Below, piece by piece: positions 28,854 to 37,461 of a stretch of 38,360 nt of DNA. This DNA is from a virus, in IMG/VR virus record IMGVR_UViG_3300024344_000048, positions 1-38,360 of that record. The stretch is one strand, 5' to 3'. A program made the translations under genes and the position numbers. Each line of letters opens with the position of its first letter. Position 1 is the stretch's first letter. The notes under the pieces were generated by a model that saw only the letters and a list, made by a program, of their open reading frames with translations, was not told where the DNA came from and ran no database searches.

Positions 28854-30320
28854 ATGAGTTTATCTCCACAATTTGGTAGTATTATTCCAAGTCCGATTCA
28901 AACTCCATCACCTTCAGCTTATTTAGCTTTTAACGGTGGAGCGAATGACTTTGCGCAACAATATTTACCAGAAATTTACGAACAAGAAGTAGAGCGTTAT
29001 GGAAACAGAACGTTATCTGGCTTTTTGAGAATGGTTGGGGCAGAAATGCCAATGACCTCAGATCAAGTAATCTGGTCTGAACAAAATAGATTACATATAT
29101 CCTATGACAACTGTGGTGTAGCTGCAGGAGGAGGAGCTGGTGCTGGTTTAGCATCTGTTGTTACAATTCCGGTTGGTGTTGCAGGTGTAACTAACGTTAT
29201 ATCTATTAATGATACTGTTGTGCTTTTAGACCCTAACGGGACAGAAGCAAAAGGTATTGTTACAGCAAGAGCTGCTGGTAACGTAACAGTTCAACCATTT
29301 GCTAATGCAACATTTGATGCACAAGGTATTACTATCTCTGGTGGTGGTGCAACTGGTGCTGTAAAAATGTTTGTTTATGGTTCTGATTATACAAAAGGAT
29401 CAAGTATTGGAGCAGGAGTAGGAAACTCTGCTGCTAGAATAAGTGTTGACCCTTCGTTCACACAGTTTTCTAACTCACCAGTAATCATAAGAGATCAGTA
29501 CGTTGTTACTGGATCTGATATGGCACAGATTGGTTGGGTTGAAGTTGCTACTGAAGATGGTGCTTCTGGATACCTTTGGTATTTAAAAGCTGAATCTGAA
29601 ACTAGATTAAGATTCGAAGATTACTTAGAAATGGCAATGGTAGAAGGTGAATTAAACGCTAATGTTAATGGTGCTGCAGGAAGTTATGCTACTGCTGTTT
29701 TACCAGGTACACAAGGTTTATTTGCTGCTATTAGAGCTAGAGGTAATGTAAACGTTGGTTTTACAGCGGCTGCAGGACTTGATGAGTTTGATGCTATTCT
29801 TAAAAACCTAGATACTCAAGGAGCTATTGAAGAAAACATGTTATTCTTACAGAGACAAACATCTCTTGATTTTGACGATATGTTAGCTTCTATCTCTGGT
29901 GGTTTCGCTGGTGGTACTGCTTTCGGTTTATTCGAAAATTCAGAAGAAATGGCACTTAACTTAGGCTTCTCTGGTTTTAGAAGAGGTTCTTATGACTTCT
30001 ATAAAACTGATTGGAAATACTTAAACGATGCTTCTACTAGAGGTGCTATCGTTGGTACAAATTCAATTGAAGGTGTATTAGTTCCTGCTGGAACAAGTAC
30101 TGTTTATGATCAAATCTTAGGTACTAACATTAGAAGACCTTTCTTACACGTAAGATATAGAGCTTCTCAAGGTGACGACAGAAGAATGAAATCATGGTTA
30201 ACTGGTGCTGCTGGTGGTGCATTTACTTCAACTCTTGATGCTATGGAAGTTAACTTCCTATCTGAAAGATGTTTAGTAACTCAAGCTGCTAACAACTTCG
30301 TTTTATTCCAAGGATTATAG
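28854..30320 (+). CDS. Major capsid protein (488 aa)
   Basis: Position after portal and scaffold, length, Ala/Gly-rich composition and codon bias for abundant expression identify the major head protein. Features: N-terminal YLPEIYEQEVERYGNRTL and MVGAEMPMTSDQVIW, a Gly-rich insertion (residues 90-180), RFEDYLEMAMVEGELN, DFDDMLASISGGFAGGT and LHVRYRASQGDDRRMKSW near the C-terminus. The fold is presumably HK97-like, as in other tailed phages; this is family knowledge, not visible directly. A UUCG-capped terminator follows 13 nt after the stop. Confidence 0.88.
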   Translation: MSLSPQFGSIIPSPIQTPSPSAYLAFNGGANDFAQQYLPEIYEQEVERYGNRTLSGFLRMVGAEMPMTSDQVIWSEQNRLHISYDNCGVAAGGGAGAGLASVVTIPVGVAGVTNVISINDTVVLLDPNGTEAKGIVTARAAGNVTVQPFANATFDAQGITISGGGATGAVKMFVYGSDYTKGSSIGAGVGNSAARISVDPSFTQFSNSPVIIRDQYVVTGSDMAQIGWVEVATEDGASGYLWYLKAESETRLRFEDYLEMAMVEGELNANVNGAAGSYATAVLPGTQGLFAAIRARGNVNVGFTAAAGLDEFDAILKNLDTQGAIEENMLFLQRQTSLDFDDMLASISGGFAGGTAFGLFENSEEMALNLGFSGFRRGSYDFYKTDWKYLNDASTRGAIVGTNSIEGVLVPAGTSTVYDQILGTNIRRPFLHVRYRASQGDDRRMKSWLTGAAGGAFTSTLDAMEVNFLSERCLVTQAANNFVLFQGL

Positions 30321-30333
30321 TAATCCAAATTTA

Positions 30334-30368
30334 AATAATTATCCCCGTCTTCGGGCGGGGTAATTATT
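30334..30368 (+). terminator. Strong UUCG-capped hairpin after the capsid gene
   Basis: CCCCGTC-TTCG-GGCGGGG (7 bp including one T-G pair, UUCG loop at 30350-30353) extends by 8 perfect A/T pairs, AATAATTA with TAATTATT, separated by one unpaired T. The tract after it is T/A rich. This is the strongest hairpin in the window. It probably terminates or attenuates late transcription and protects the capsid mRNA 3' end. Confidence 0.85.
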
Positions 30369-30393
30369 ATTAACTATTTAATTATATTATATT

Positions 30394-31176
30394 ATGTCAA
30401 AAAATGAAAAAAAAGTAGAGGTTAAAAAACCTCAAGGCCCAAAATGGGAAGTAAGAGATAGAGTTTATTATTTAAAAGGAGATAAGTCTCCTTTAACTTT
30501 AACAATACCAGGTAAGCATTCAAAAAAGCATGCATTACTTTGGTTTGATGAAACTACAGGAAAACAAAGAGAAATAAGATATGCAACCAATCAAGATTCA
30601 CCATTAGTCGACGAACAAAAAGGTGAAGCAACGATGGGTCATATAATTTTTAGAGACGGTTTTTTGAAAGTTCCTAAAAATAAACAGAATTTACAAAAAC
30701 TACTTTCACTATATCACCCTTTAAAAAATAAAATATATGAAGAGTATAGTGCTGTAGCAGAAGCTAAAGATGAATTATATGATTTAGAAATGGAAATAGA
30801 AGCATTAAATGCAGCTAGAAACATAGATATAGATCATGCTGAAGCTATATTAAGAGTTGAAAAAGGTTCTGAAGTAAATAATATGAGCTCTAAAGAAATT
30901 AAAAGAGATTTATTATTGTTTGCAAAAAATAATCCAAAGTTATTTATTGCATTAGCTAATGATGAGAATGTGCAATTGAGAAATTTTTCTATTAAAGCTA
31001 GGGAACTAGGTATAATAAAGCTGTCTCAAGATCAAAGAACGTTCTCTTGGGGATCAAACAACAGGAAGTTAATGAATGTTCCTTTTGATGAAAACCCTTA
31101 TTCAGCTTTTGCTGCTTTCTTAAAAACAGATGAGGGAGTAGAAATTTATAAATCTATAGATAAAAAGCTTAATTAA
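30394..31176 (+). CDS. Conserved-looking virion protein downstream of capsid (260 aa)
   Basis: The N-terminal domain is beta-rich (YYLKGDKSPLTLTIPGKHSKK, ALLWFDETTGKQREIRYATNQ, MGHIIFRDGFLKVPKNKQNL). It is followed by a helical region (EEYSAVAEAKDELYDLEMEIEAL) and a C-terminal helical domain (ELGIIKLSQDQRTFSW ... DENPYSAFAAFLKTDEG). I recall such proteins at this place in related marine phages, without a function; head completion is a reasonable guess. Its leader duplicates that of the scaffold gene, so both may share translation control. Confidence 0.7.
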   Translation: MSKNEKKVEVKKPQGPKWEVRDRVYYLKGDKSPLTLTIPGKHSKKHALLWFDETTGKQREIRYATNQDSPLVDEQKGEATMGHIIFRDGFLKVPKNKQNLQKLLSLYHPLKNKIYEEYSAVAEAKDELYDLEMEIEALNAARNIDIDHAEAILRVEKGSEVNNMSSKEIKRDLLLFAKNNPKLFIALANDENVQLRNFSIKARELGIIKLSQDQRTFSWGSNNRKLMNVPFDENPYSAFAAFLKTDEGVEIYKSIDKKLN

Positions 31177-31190
31177 CAAGTGATAATAAT

Positions 31191-31215
31191 AGAGGGGTGA
31201 CACTTTGTCACCTCT
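31191..31215 (+). terminator. Hairpin between structural genes
   Basis: AGAGGGGTGACA and TGTCACCTCT pair around CTT, giving 7 strong pairs plus 3 outer ones (one G-T). Only a weak T-tract follows, so it may be a weak terminator or an mRNA-processing or stability element. It lies 23 nt before the next start. Confidence 0.5.
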
Positions 31216-31237
31216 GTATTATAATAAAAAAAATATA

Positions 31238-31987
31238 ATGGCAGTAAATATAAATACAGTATACACAACAGTCTTGTACATATTAAACAAAGAACAAAGA
31301 GGATATGTTACTCCATCAGAGTTTAATAGTATTTCTGCTCAAGTACAAAACGAAATATTTCAAGCTTATTTTCCAGACGGAAATCAAGTTAATAGATACA
31401 ATCAAAATAATCAACAGAATGATACAGAATTCTTTAACATGTTTAAAGATACTGCTTACAAGTTATATCCATTTGAACAAGATATAGCTTTTACTTATGT
31501 TGCTGGTAATACAGCTTGGCAAAATAACACTGCAAACGTTATCTACAAATTAGGTCAAATAATATCTACATACAATACAACAAACGTAAACAATCCAGTA
31601 CGTGATTCAATAACTCAATTAACTAGTAAAAAAGATTTTGAATTAATTACAAGATCTAATTTAACTAGTCCTACCAATCAATATCCTATATGTTACACTA
31701 CTAATAATGCAGGTTCATTAATAGTAAGAGTATCTCCTAATCCAGATGTTTTAAGTATAAATTGCTTAACTATTCCTACAGCTCCTATTTGGGGTTTTAC
31801 TACTGGTAATTTAGGTCAATATATATACAATGCTGGTACTTCTACTGATTTTGAATTAGATATTTCAGAACAAACTAATATTATAACACAAGTTTTAAAA
31901 TATTGTGGTATAATAATAAATGATCCTACAATAATACAAACTGCAGAACAAGAAGCAATGTCAGTTTCACAAAATGAAAAATCATAA
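31238..31987 (+). CDS. Virion protein, probable head-tail region (249 aa)
   Basis: I chose the ATG at 31238. An upstream in-frame TTG at 31205 lies inside the hairpin and would add 11 poor residues. The product begins MAVNINTVYTTVLYILNKEQ and continues YVTPSEFNSISAQVQNEIFQAYF, a helical segment like those of small head-tail or ring proteins, then a beta-rich body. Its stop overlaps the start of the tail-tube-like gene (ATAATGG), suggesting coupled assembly. Exact role unknown. Confidence 0.65.
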   Translation: MAVNINTVYTTVLYILNKEQRGYVTPSEFNSISAQVQNEIFQAYFPDGNQVNRYNQNNQQNDTEFFNMFKDTAYKLYPFEQDIAFTYVAGNTAWQNNTANVIYKLGQIISTYNTTNVNNPVRDSITQLTSKKDFELITRSNLTSPTNQYPICYTTNNAGSLIVRVSPNPDVLSINCLTIPTAPIWGFTTGNLGQYIYNAGTSTDFELDISEQTNIITQVLKYCGIIINDPTIIQTAEQEAMSVSQNEKS

Positions 31988-33213
31988 TGGCGCAAATAAC
32001 AGAAACTAACCAACAATATTATCAAGGCTCACAAGGCTTTAGAGGAACAGGTAACGCCTTAACAATTACTACTACATTTGACACTGATCTTGTATATGGT
32101 AGTTGGAATCCAACAGTAGCAGAGTATGCTTTAAATAATTTTAAAATATATACTAGTACTACAGGTTTTCCAGGTAGTTGGACTGAGTATGTGTTACAAT
32201 ATTCTGTAACTGGAAACGCTATAACATTTGCTGCTAACCCTGCTAATAATTTATATATAGTTGTACAATTAAAAGTATTAACTGGTGGTCAGTATGCTAA
32301 TACTCCAGCAGAAGAAGCAGTAGGAGATGCCGTAGAAGAAAACTATGGAAGTTATCAATATATAAAACTAGGAGATATAATAAATAATTACATGGTTGGT
32401 TATGTGGGTGATGGAAAAATACTTCAAACTGCTAAAAAATCAGATGTATTATTTTTTGCTAAACGATCTTTACAAGAATTTAGTTATGATACTTTGAAAA
32501 GTATTAAATCTCAAGAATTAACTGTACCAGATAATTTATCTTTAATTATGCCACAAGATTATGTTAATTATGTAGCATTGTCTTGGATAGATCATTATGG
32601 GGTAAAAAGACCTATATATCCTAACAATAATTTAACTATAAATCCTTATACTAAATTATTACAAGATAACGCAGGAGTACCAACTCAAGATAATTTTGGT
32701 GAAGATTTAGAAGGAACGTCAATAACTGTAGAAAGATGGCAAGATACTAATCCTAATAGATTATTAAATGAAGAGGCTTTATATCTACAAGATGAATGGG
32801 CTTATGGATGGTACTCTAATGATTTTGGTTCCGGACCATGGAATTGGGGAAGATTATATGGAATAGATCCTCAATATTCTAACACTAATGGATGGTTTGG
32901 AATAAATGAAAGAGAAGGTAAGTTTACTTTTTCTAGTAACTTAAGAGATAGATTAATTGTGTTAGAGTACATATCTGATGGACTTGCTTATGATTTAGAT
33001 ACTAGAGTGCCTAAAATGGCTGAAGAAGCAATGTATATGAGTATATCATATAATTTATTAGCTGGTAGAGCAGGTGTTCCTGAAGGTCTAGTAGCAAGAT
33101 TTAAAAAAGATAGAAGAGCAGCATTAAGAAATGCTAAGATAAGATTATCAAATATTAAACTTGAAGAAATAGTTCAAGTAATGAGAGGTCAATCTAAATG
33201 GATTAAACACTAA
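31987..33213 (+). CDS. Tail tubular protein A / connector-like protein (408 aa)
   Basis: The middle and C-terminus have features of podovirus adaptor/tail-tube proteins: helices AKKSDVLFFAKRSLQEFSYDTLKS, then VPDNLSLIMPQDYVNYVALSWID, an aromatic loop region (WAYGWYSNDFGSGPWNWGRLYG), and VPKMAEEAMYMSISYNLLAGR followed by a basic helical tail (RFKKDRRAALRNAKIRLSN). The N-terminal 110 residues form a separate beta domain (ALTITTTFDTDLVYGSWN), probably an added decoration. It directly precedes the nozzle-like gene, the order seen for T7-like gp11-gp12. Confidence 0.65.
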   Translation: MAQITETNQQYYQGSQGFRGTGNALTITTTFDTDLVYGSWNPTVAEYALNNFKIYTSTTGFPGSWTEYVLQYSVTGNAITFAANPANNLYIVVQLKVLTGGQYANTPAEEAVGDAVEENYGSYQYIKLGDIINNYMVGYVGDGKILQTAKKSDVLFFAKRSLQEFSYDTLKSIKSQELTVPDNLSLIMPQDYVNYVALSWIDHYGVKRPIYPNNNLTINPYTKLLQDNAGVPTQDNFGEDLEGTSITVERWQDTNPNRLLNEEALYLQDEWAYGWYSNDFGSGPWNWGRLYGIDPQYSNTNGWFGINEREGKFTFSSNLRDRLIVLEYISDGLAYDLDTRVPKMAEEAMYMSISYNLLAGRAGVPEGLVARFKKDRRAALRNAKIRLSNIKLEEIVQVMRGQSKWIKH

Positions 33214-33219
33214 AATTTA

Positions 33220-36200
33220 ATGGCAAAAGTAACCAATAATTTCATTAAAGGTAGAATGAACAAAGATCTTGATGATCGGTTATTACCTAAAGATGAATAT
33301 AGAAACGCGATAAATGCTCAGGTCAGTAGATCTGAAGGTCCTAATGTAGGTGCTTTAGAAAATGTTTTAGGTAATATTTTATCTTTTGATTTTAGAGAAC
33401 TAACCAATAATGATAATTTATTTTCTATAGGTTATTGTACTGATGAAATAAACAATAGAGTTTTTTTATTTTTAACAGATAATACAGGTGATGCTTACAA
33501 AAGATCAGCTGGATCGGGTAAAACTTCTTACATAGTAGTATATGACGCAAACACTGCCGCAGCATCTATATTAGTTAATGGTGATTTTTTAAATTTTTCT
33601 ACTTTATTTCCAATAACTGGTGTTAATATATTAGAAGATTTATTATTTTTTACTGATAATAGAAATCAACCAAGAGTTATAAATGTATCTTTAGCTAACC
33701 AAAACAATAGTAGTAATCCATTGTATTATACAACTGAAGATCAAATATCTGTTGCTAAATATAATCCTTATCAACCAATAGAATTATATAGACCAGCTTT
33801 TAATACAGCAACTGATTACGAGACATCTATGTATGATGTTGTAAGTAAATACTATCCTAATGGTGGTATAGGTGTATTAACTCAAAATTATATAAGCACT
33901 GGTATTACAATGAGAATTAGAAAATCTGATTATCAAGGAGATTTAGTTGTAGGTTCAACTATAGCTTATATTAAAAATAGTGAGTTTGTAGAAACACCTG
34001 TTACAGTTACGTCTATAGTTGGCGTGCTTACGGGAAATAATTCTGCTTTTTTTACTGTAACTTTAAGCGGAGCATGGCAAATTGAAGGACAAGATATTAC
34101 GTTAAACACTGGTGATGAAATAATATTTAATTATAATCCTTATTATCAAATTGATTACAATGGTGATTCAGATTATTTAGAAGAATTATTTGTAAGATTT
34201 GCTTATAGGTATAAGTTTGAAAACGGTGAATACTCTATAATGTCACCATTTACTCAAGAATGTTTTATACCAAAACAAGATGGTTATTTTATGTATAAAA
34301 TAAACAGTGATAACACCACATCAAACACTTCCACTACTCCACCAACTGCAACTAATGCTCCTATATTAGATATAACTGATGAAGAAGATACTTATAGAAG
34401 TACTGTTGTTGAGTTTATGGAGAATAAGGTTAATAAAATACTATTAAGAATACCATTACCGGCAACTTCTAGCAATTTAAATAAAACTTTTAAAATAACA
34501 GATATAGATATATTGTATAAAGAATCTAATTCAACTAATATTAATGTTATTGAAACAGTTCCAATGTCTAGAGTTCTAAATGGATATGGTAGAGCGGATG
34601 TTAATGGTGCTACTACTACTACTGCCTCTGTAGCTATAGACAATGTATCTGGTTCTATTAAAGTAGGTGCTTTAGTTAGTGGAGATGGTATAGTTAATAA
34701 TCCTACTGTGGTAAGTTATGACGGTGGAAGCGCTCTTGTTTTATCAACACCTCAAAGTTTAGCAAACAATGCTGGTTTATCATTTGGCGATATTAATGTA
34801 TTTGAGTACGAATATCAATCTACAAAGCCGTATAAAGTTTTACCTTCTAGTGAAACCACAAGAACATATGATAAAGTACCAGTAAGAGCATTGTCTCAAG
34901 AAATTATAAGTAATAGAGTTGTGTATGGAAACTTTTTAGACAAACACACTCCTCCAAATACTATCGATTATAACGTTGCTGTAAGTCCAAAATCTGAATT
35001 TAGTTTAGGTACAGCAACAGCTACTAATACAAATATAATACCCGCTAACACATCGGCTGGAGTTTCTATAGCTATTGGCAGCATTGTAGGATCATGGACA
35101 AACGGTTACATAGTTACATCAAGTGTGGTTGGAGCAATACCAGCTAACACGGTGATAGCAACAAATACAGGTACGTCAATTACATTGTCTGCTGATACTA
35201 ATAATGTAGCTATAGCAGCAGCTTCAACACTTACTTTTACAGCTCCTAATAATGTAAGATATACAACAAGTAAAATAGAATACCCTAATCACTCATTAAA
35301 ACAAAATAGAAATTATCAAGTAGGTGTAGTGTTATCAGATAAGTTTGGTAGACAATCTACAGTTATATTAGCAGATGGAGATAGCTCTGTTAAGTTTAAT
35401 AATGAATCTTATTTAGGTTCTACTGTTTTTTCAAGATACATAACTTCAAGTGTAGAAGCTTTGTCTTTTCCTGGAAATTCTTTAAAAGTTTTATTTAATA
35501 ATCCTATATCAGGAGGAACAACAGGTATATATAATGGTGATCCTGCTAGCGCGGATTATAATCCATTAGGCTGGTACTCATATAAAATAGTTGTAAAACA
35601 AACAGAGCAAGAGTATTATAATGTTTATTTACCAGGTGTTATGGCTGCTTATCCTACAGATCCAACTAAAGAACTTGGTAAAACATCTCACGCTGTTTTG
35701 TTTAGTGACAATATAAATAAAGTTCCTAGAGATTTAATAGAGGTAGGACCAGAACAAAAACAATTTAGAAGTAGTGTTATGTTACATGGAAGAGTAGAAA
35801 ATGTAAATAGCTCTGACGTGTGGCAAAATAATACTCAATATTATCCTGGAGCGATTACTCCTATAGTAAGTGTTATAGCTACTGATGACGACATGTTTAA
35901 TGGTATATCACAGTCAGATTATGTTGGAAGTACTGAGTTTTACAACGTGGTATCAAACCCTTTGATAGCTAGAATTAATACACCTTCTGGAAAATTTGGT
36001 ATACCTGCTGTTTTAACAACAGCTGAAATTACAGCTAATACACCAGCTAATAGAATAGTGGTTACTAATTCTAGTCCAGACGCTACAGCTACTAATTGTA
36101 TAAGACCTGGTATGACTATTACAGGGCCAGGAGTACCTGCTGGAACAACTATCACTACTATTGTATCTGCTACAACTTTTGATTTAAATCAAAACATAAC

Positions 36201-37428
36201 AGCCACTATTACACCTGCTACTACCTACACGTTTAGCCCTACTCCACTTACTGCGGGTGGATCACCTGGTGGAACAAGATATATAAACCTGCCGCAGTTA
36301 GCTGTTATGGAAACAGATCCAGTAGAATCTAACTTAGATATATTCTGGGAAACAAGTACAGCTGGATTAATAACTGATTTAAACCAAGCGGTATCAGGTG
36401 GTACTGCTGAAGGTGTTTCATTTGGTTTCAATACTGATGAATTTGATGAAGGAATAAATACTCAAGTAGGAAACAATGAAATGTGTGGATCAGATTTTCC
36501 TATATTAGATCAATTTGGTAATACAATAGTTTACGCTGCAACTAGTCCGCCTCAGTTTCAATTAGTAGAGGTTAAGGATTTTAACAACAATGTGATTACT
36601 AGCACAAACGAAACAGCTAGTGCAACAGCGGTTTTTAATTTAGTAAGAGATGGTAATAATTATAACGTAAAGGTTCAAGATACGTTTTACTATAGTAATC
36701 AGCATGCTACTAAAGATACTTATTCTTTTAAATTTGAGATTAATCACGCTGGTATTCAAACATTTATTACAAAACAACCAGTATCTTTAATAAATTTAGC
36801 TCCTGTAGTTTTAGCTAGTACGTGTGGTAATCCTCCTATTTATGTGCCGGGAACTGGTAATGGTGTAGATACAATAGGAACTTTTAAAGTTCTTAAAGCA
36901 ACTAGCGGAGCAGCTTTTGGATTAGGAGTAACAACTCCTCAAGCATGGAAAGATTTAACATGGAGACTTACAGTTACTAAAAACGGTGTAGATTATGGTC
37001 CACAAGGAACAGGTGCGGTACAAATAGTTCAATCACAAGTTAATAATTATTGGAATGTTAACTGTAATTTCACTAATGGTGATACTCCTAATAGTATGGT
37101 AGATGGACAATACACTTGTGTTGCTACTGTAGAAGACGCGGGTGCTTTAACCGATACATGTACTTTTACTTTAGATATACAAAGAACGCCTTGTTATACT
37201 TGGAAATATACTTGGACTGATAGTGGGAATTTCATATCACTTAATTATACTGATTGTGAAGGTGAGCAAAGAAATATAGGATTTTTTGATACAACTCCTG
37301 TAGGACCAAGTGCTTCAGGTAATTATGTATGTGCTAGAGACACTACTTATACACAAAATAGTTTAGGTACTCAGTTTACTAAACTAGCATTAAATAATAC
37401 TGATCCATTTAACACTTGTAATGGATAG
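33220..37428 (+). CDS. Tail nozzle / stabilisation-like protein with repeated insertions (1402 aa)
   Basis: The N-terminus (NFIKGRMNKDLDDRLLPKDEYRNAINAQVSRSEG then VGALENVLGN) is typical of podovirus nozzle/tail tubular B or P22 gp10-like stabilisation proteins, which are beta-propeller based (DNLFSIGYCTDEINNRVFLFL, GVNILEDLLFFTDNRNQPRVI). At about residues 463-523, 597-677 and 933-1007 lie three copies of a Thr/Ala-rich module of the type G.xVxG.GI..ntTVxS..g..itLs......a..LTF. The C-terminus is Cys-containing and Ig-like (CVATVEDAGALTDTCTFTLD). It is much longer than T7 gp12 (about 790 aa), partly because of these insertions. Confidence 0.7.
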   Translation: MAKVTNNFIKGRMNKDLDDRLLPKDEYRNAINAQVSRSEGPNVGALENVLGNILSFDFRELTNNDNLFSIGYCTDEINNRVFLFLTDNTGDAYKRSAGSGKTSYIVVYDANTAAASILVNGDFLNFSTLFPITGVNILEDLLFFTDNRNQPRVINVSLANQNNSSNPLYYTTEDQISVAKYNPYQPIELYRPAFNTATDYETSMYDVVSKYYPNGGIGVLTQNYISTGITMRIRKSDYQGDLVVGSTIAYIKNSEFVETPVTVTSIVGVLTGNNSAFFTVTLSGAWQIEGQDITLNTGDEIIFNYNPYYQIDYNGDSDYLEELFVRFAYRYKFENGEYSIMSPFTQECFIPKQDGYFMYKINSDNTTSNTSTTPPTATNAPILDITDEEDTYRSTVVEFMENKVNKILLRIPLPATSSNLNKTFKITDIDILYKESNSTNINVIETVPMSRVLNGYGRADVNGATTTTASVAIDNVSGSIKVGALVSGDGIVNNPTVVSYDGGSALVLSTPQSLANNAGLSFGDINVFEYEYQSTKPYKVLPSSETTRTYDKVPVRALSQEIISNRVVYGNFLDKHTPPNTIDYNVAVSPKSEFSLGTATATNTNIIPANTSAGVSIAIGSIVGSWTNGYIVTSSVVGAIPANTVIATNTGTSITLSADTNNVAIAAASTLTFTAPNNVRYTTSKIEYPNHSLKQNRNYQVGVVLSDKFGRQSTVILADGDSSVKFNNESYLGSTVFSRYITSSVEALSFPGNSLKVLFNNPISGGTTGIYNGDPASADYNPLGWYSYKIVVKQTEQEYYNVYLPGVMAAYPTDPTKELGKTSHAVLFSDNINKVPRDLIEVGPEQKQFRSSVMLHGRVENVNSSDVWQNNTQYYPGAITPIVSVIATDDDMFNGISQSDYVGSTEFYNVVSNPLIARINTPSGKFGIPAVLTTAEITANTPANRIVVTNSSPDATATNCIRPGMTITGPGVPAGTTITTIVSATTFDLNQNITATITPATTYTFSPTPLTAGGSPGGTRYINLPQLAVMETDPVESNLDIFWETSTAGLITDLNQAVSGGTAEGVSFGFNTDEFDEGINTQVGNNEMCGSDFPILDQFGNTIVYAATSPPQFQLVEVKDFNNNVITSTNETASATAVFNLVRDGNNYNVKVQDTFYYSNQHATKDTYSFKFEINHAGIQTFITKQPVSLINLAPVVLASTCGNPPIYVPGTGNGVDTIGTFKVLKATSGAAFGLGVTTPQAWKDLTWRLTVTKNGVDYGPQGTGAVQIVQSQVNNYWNVNCNFTNGDTPNSMVDGQYTCVATVEDAGALTDTCTFTLDIQRTPCYTWKYTWTDSGNFISLNYTDCEGEQRNIGFFDTTPVGPSASGNYVCARDTTYTQNSLGTQFTKLALNNTDPFNTCNG

Positions 37429-37461
37429 TAAGAATGAATAAAAACAAGTAATACTAATAAT

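Noticed and set aside
31205-31237. TTG start extending the 249-aa protein by 11 residues
   Set aside because: The TTG lies in the stem of a stable hairpin, and the ATG at 31238 has a good AT-rich leader.
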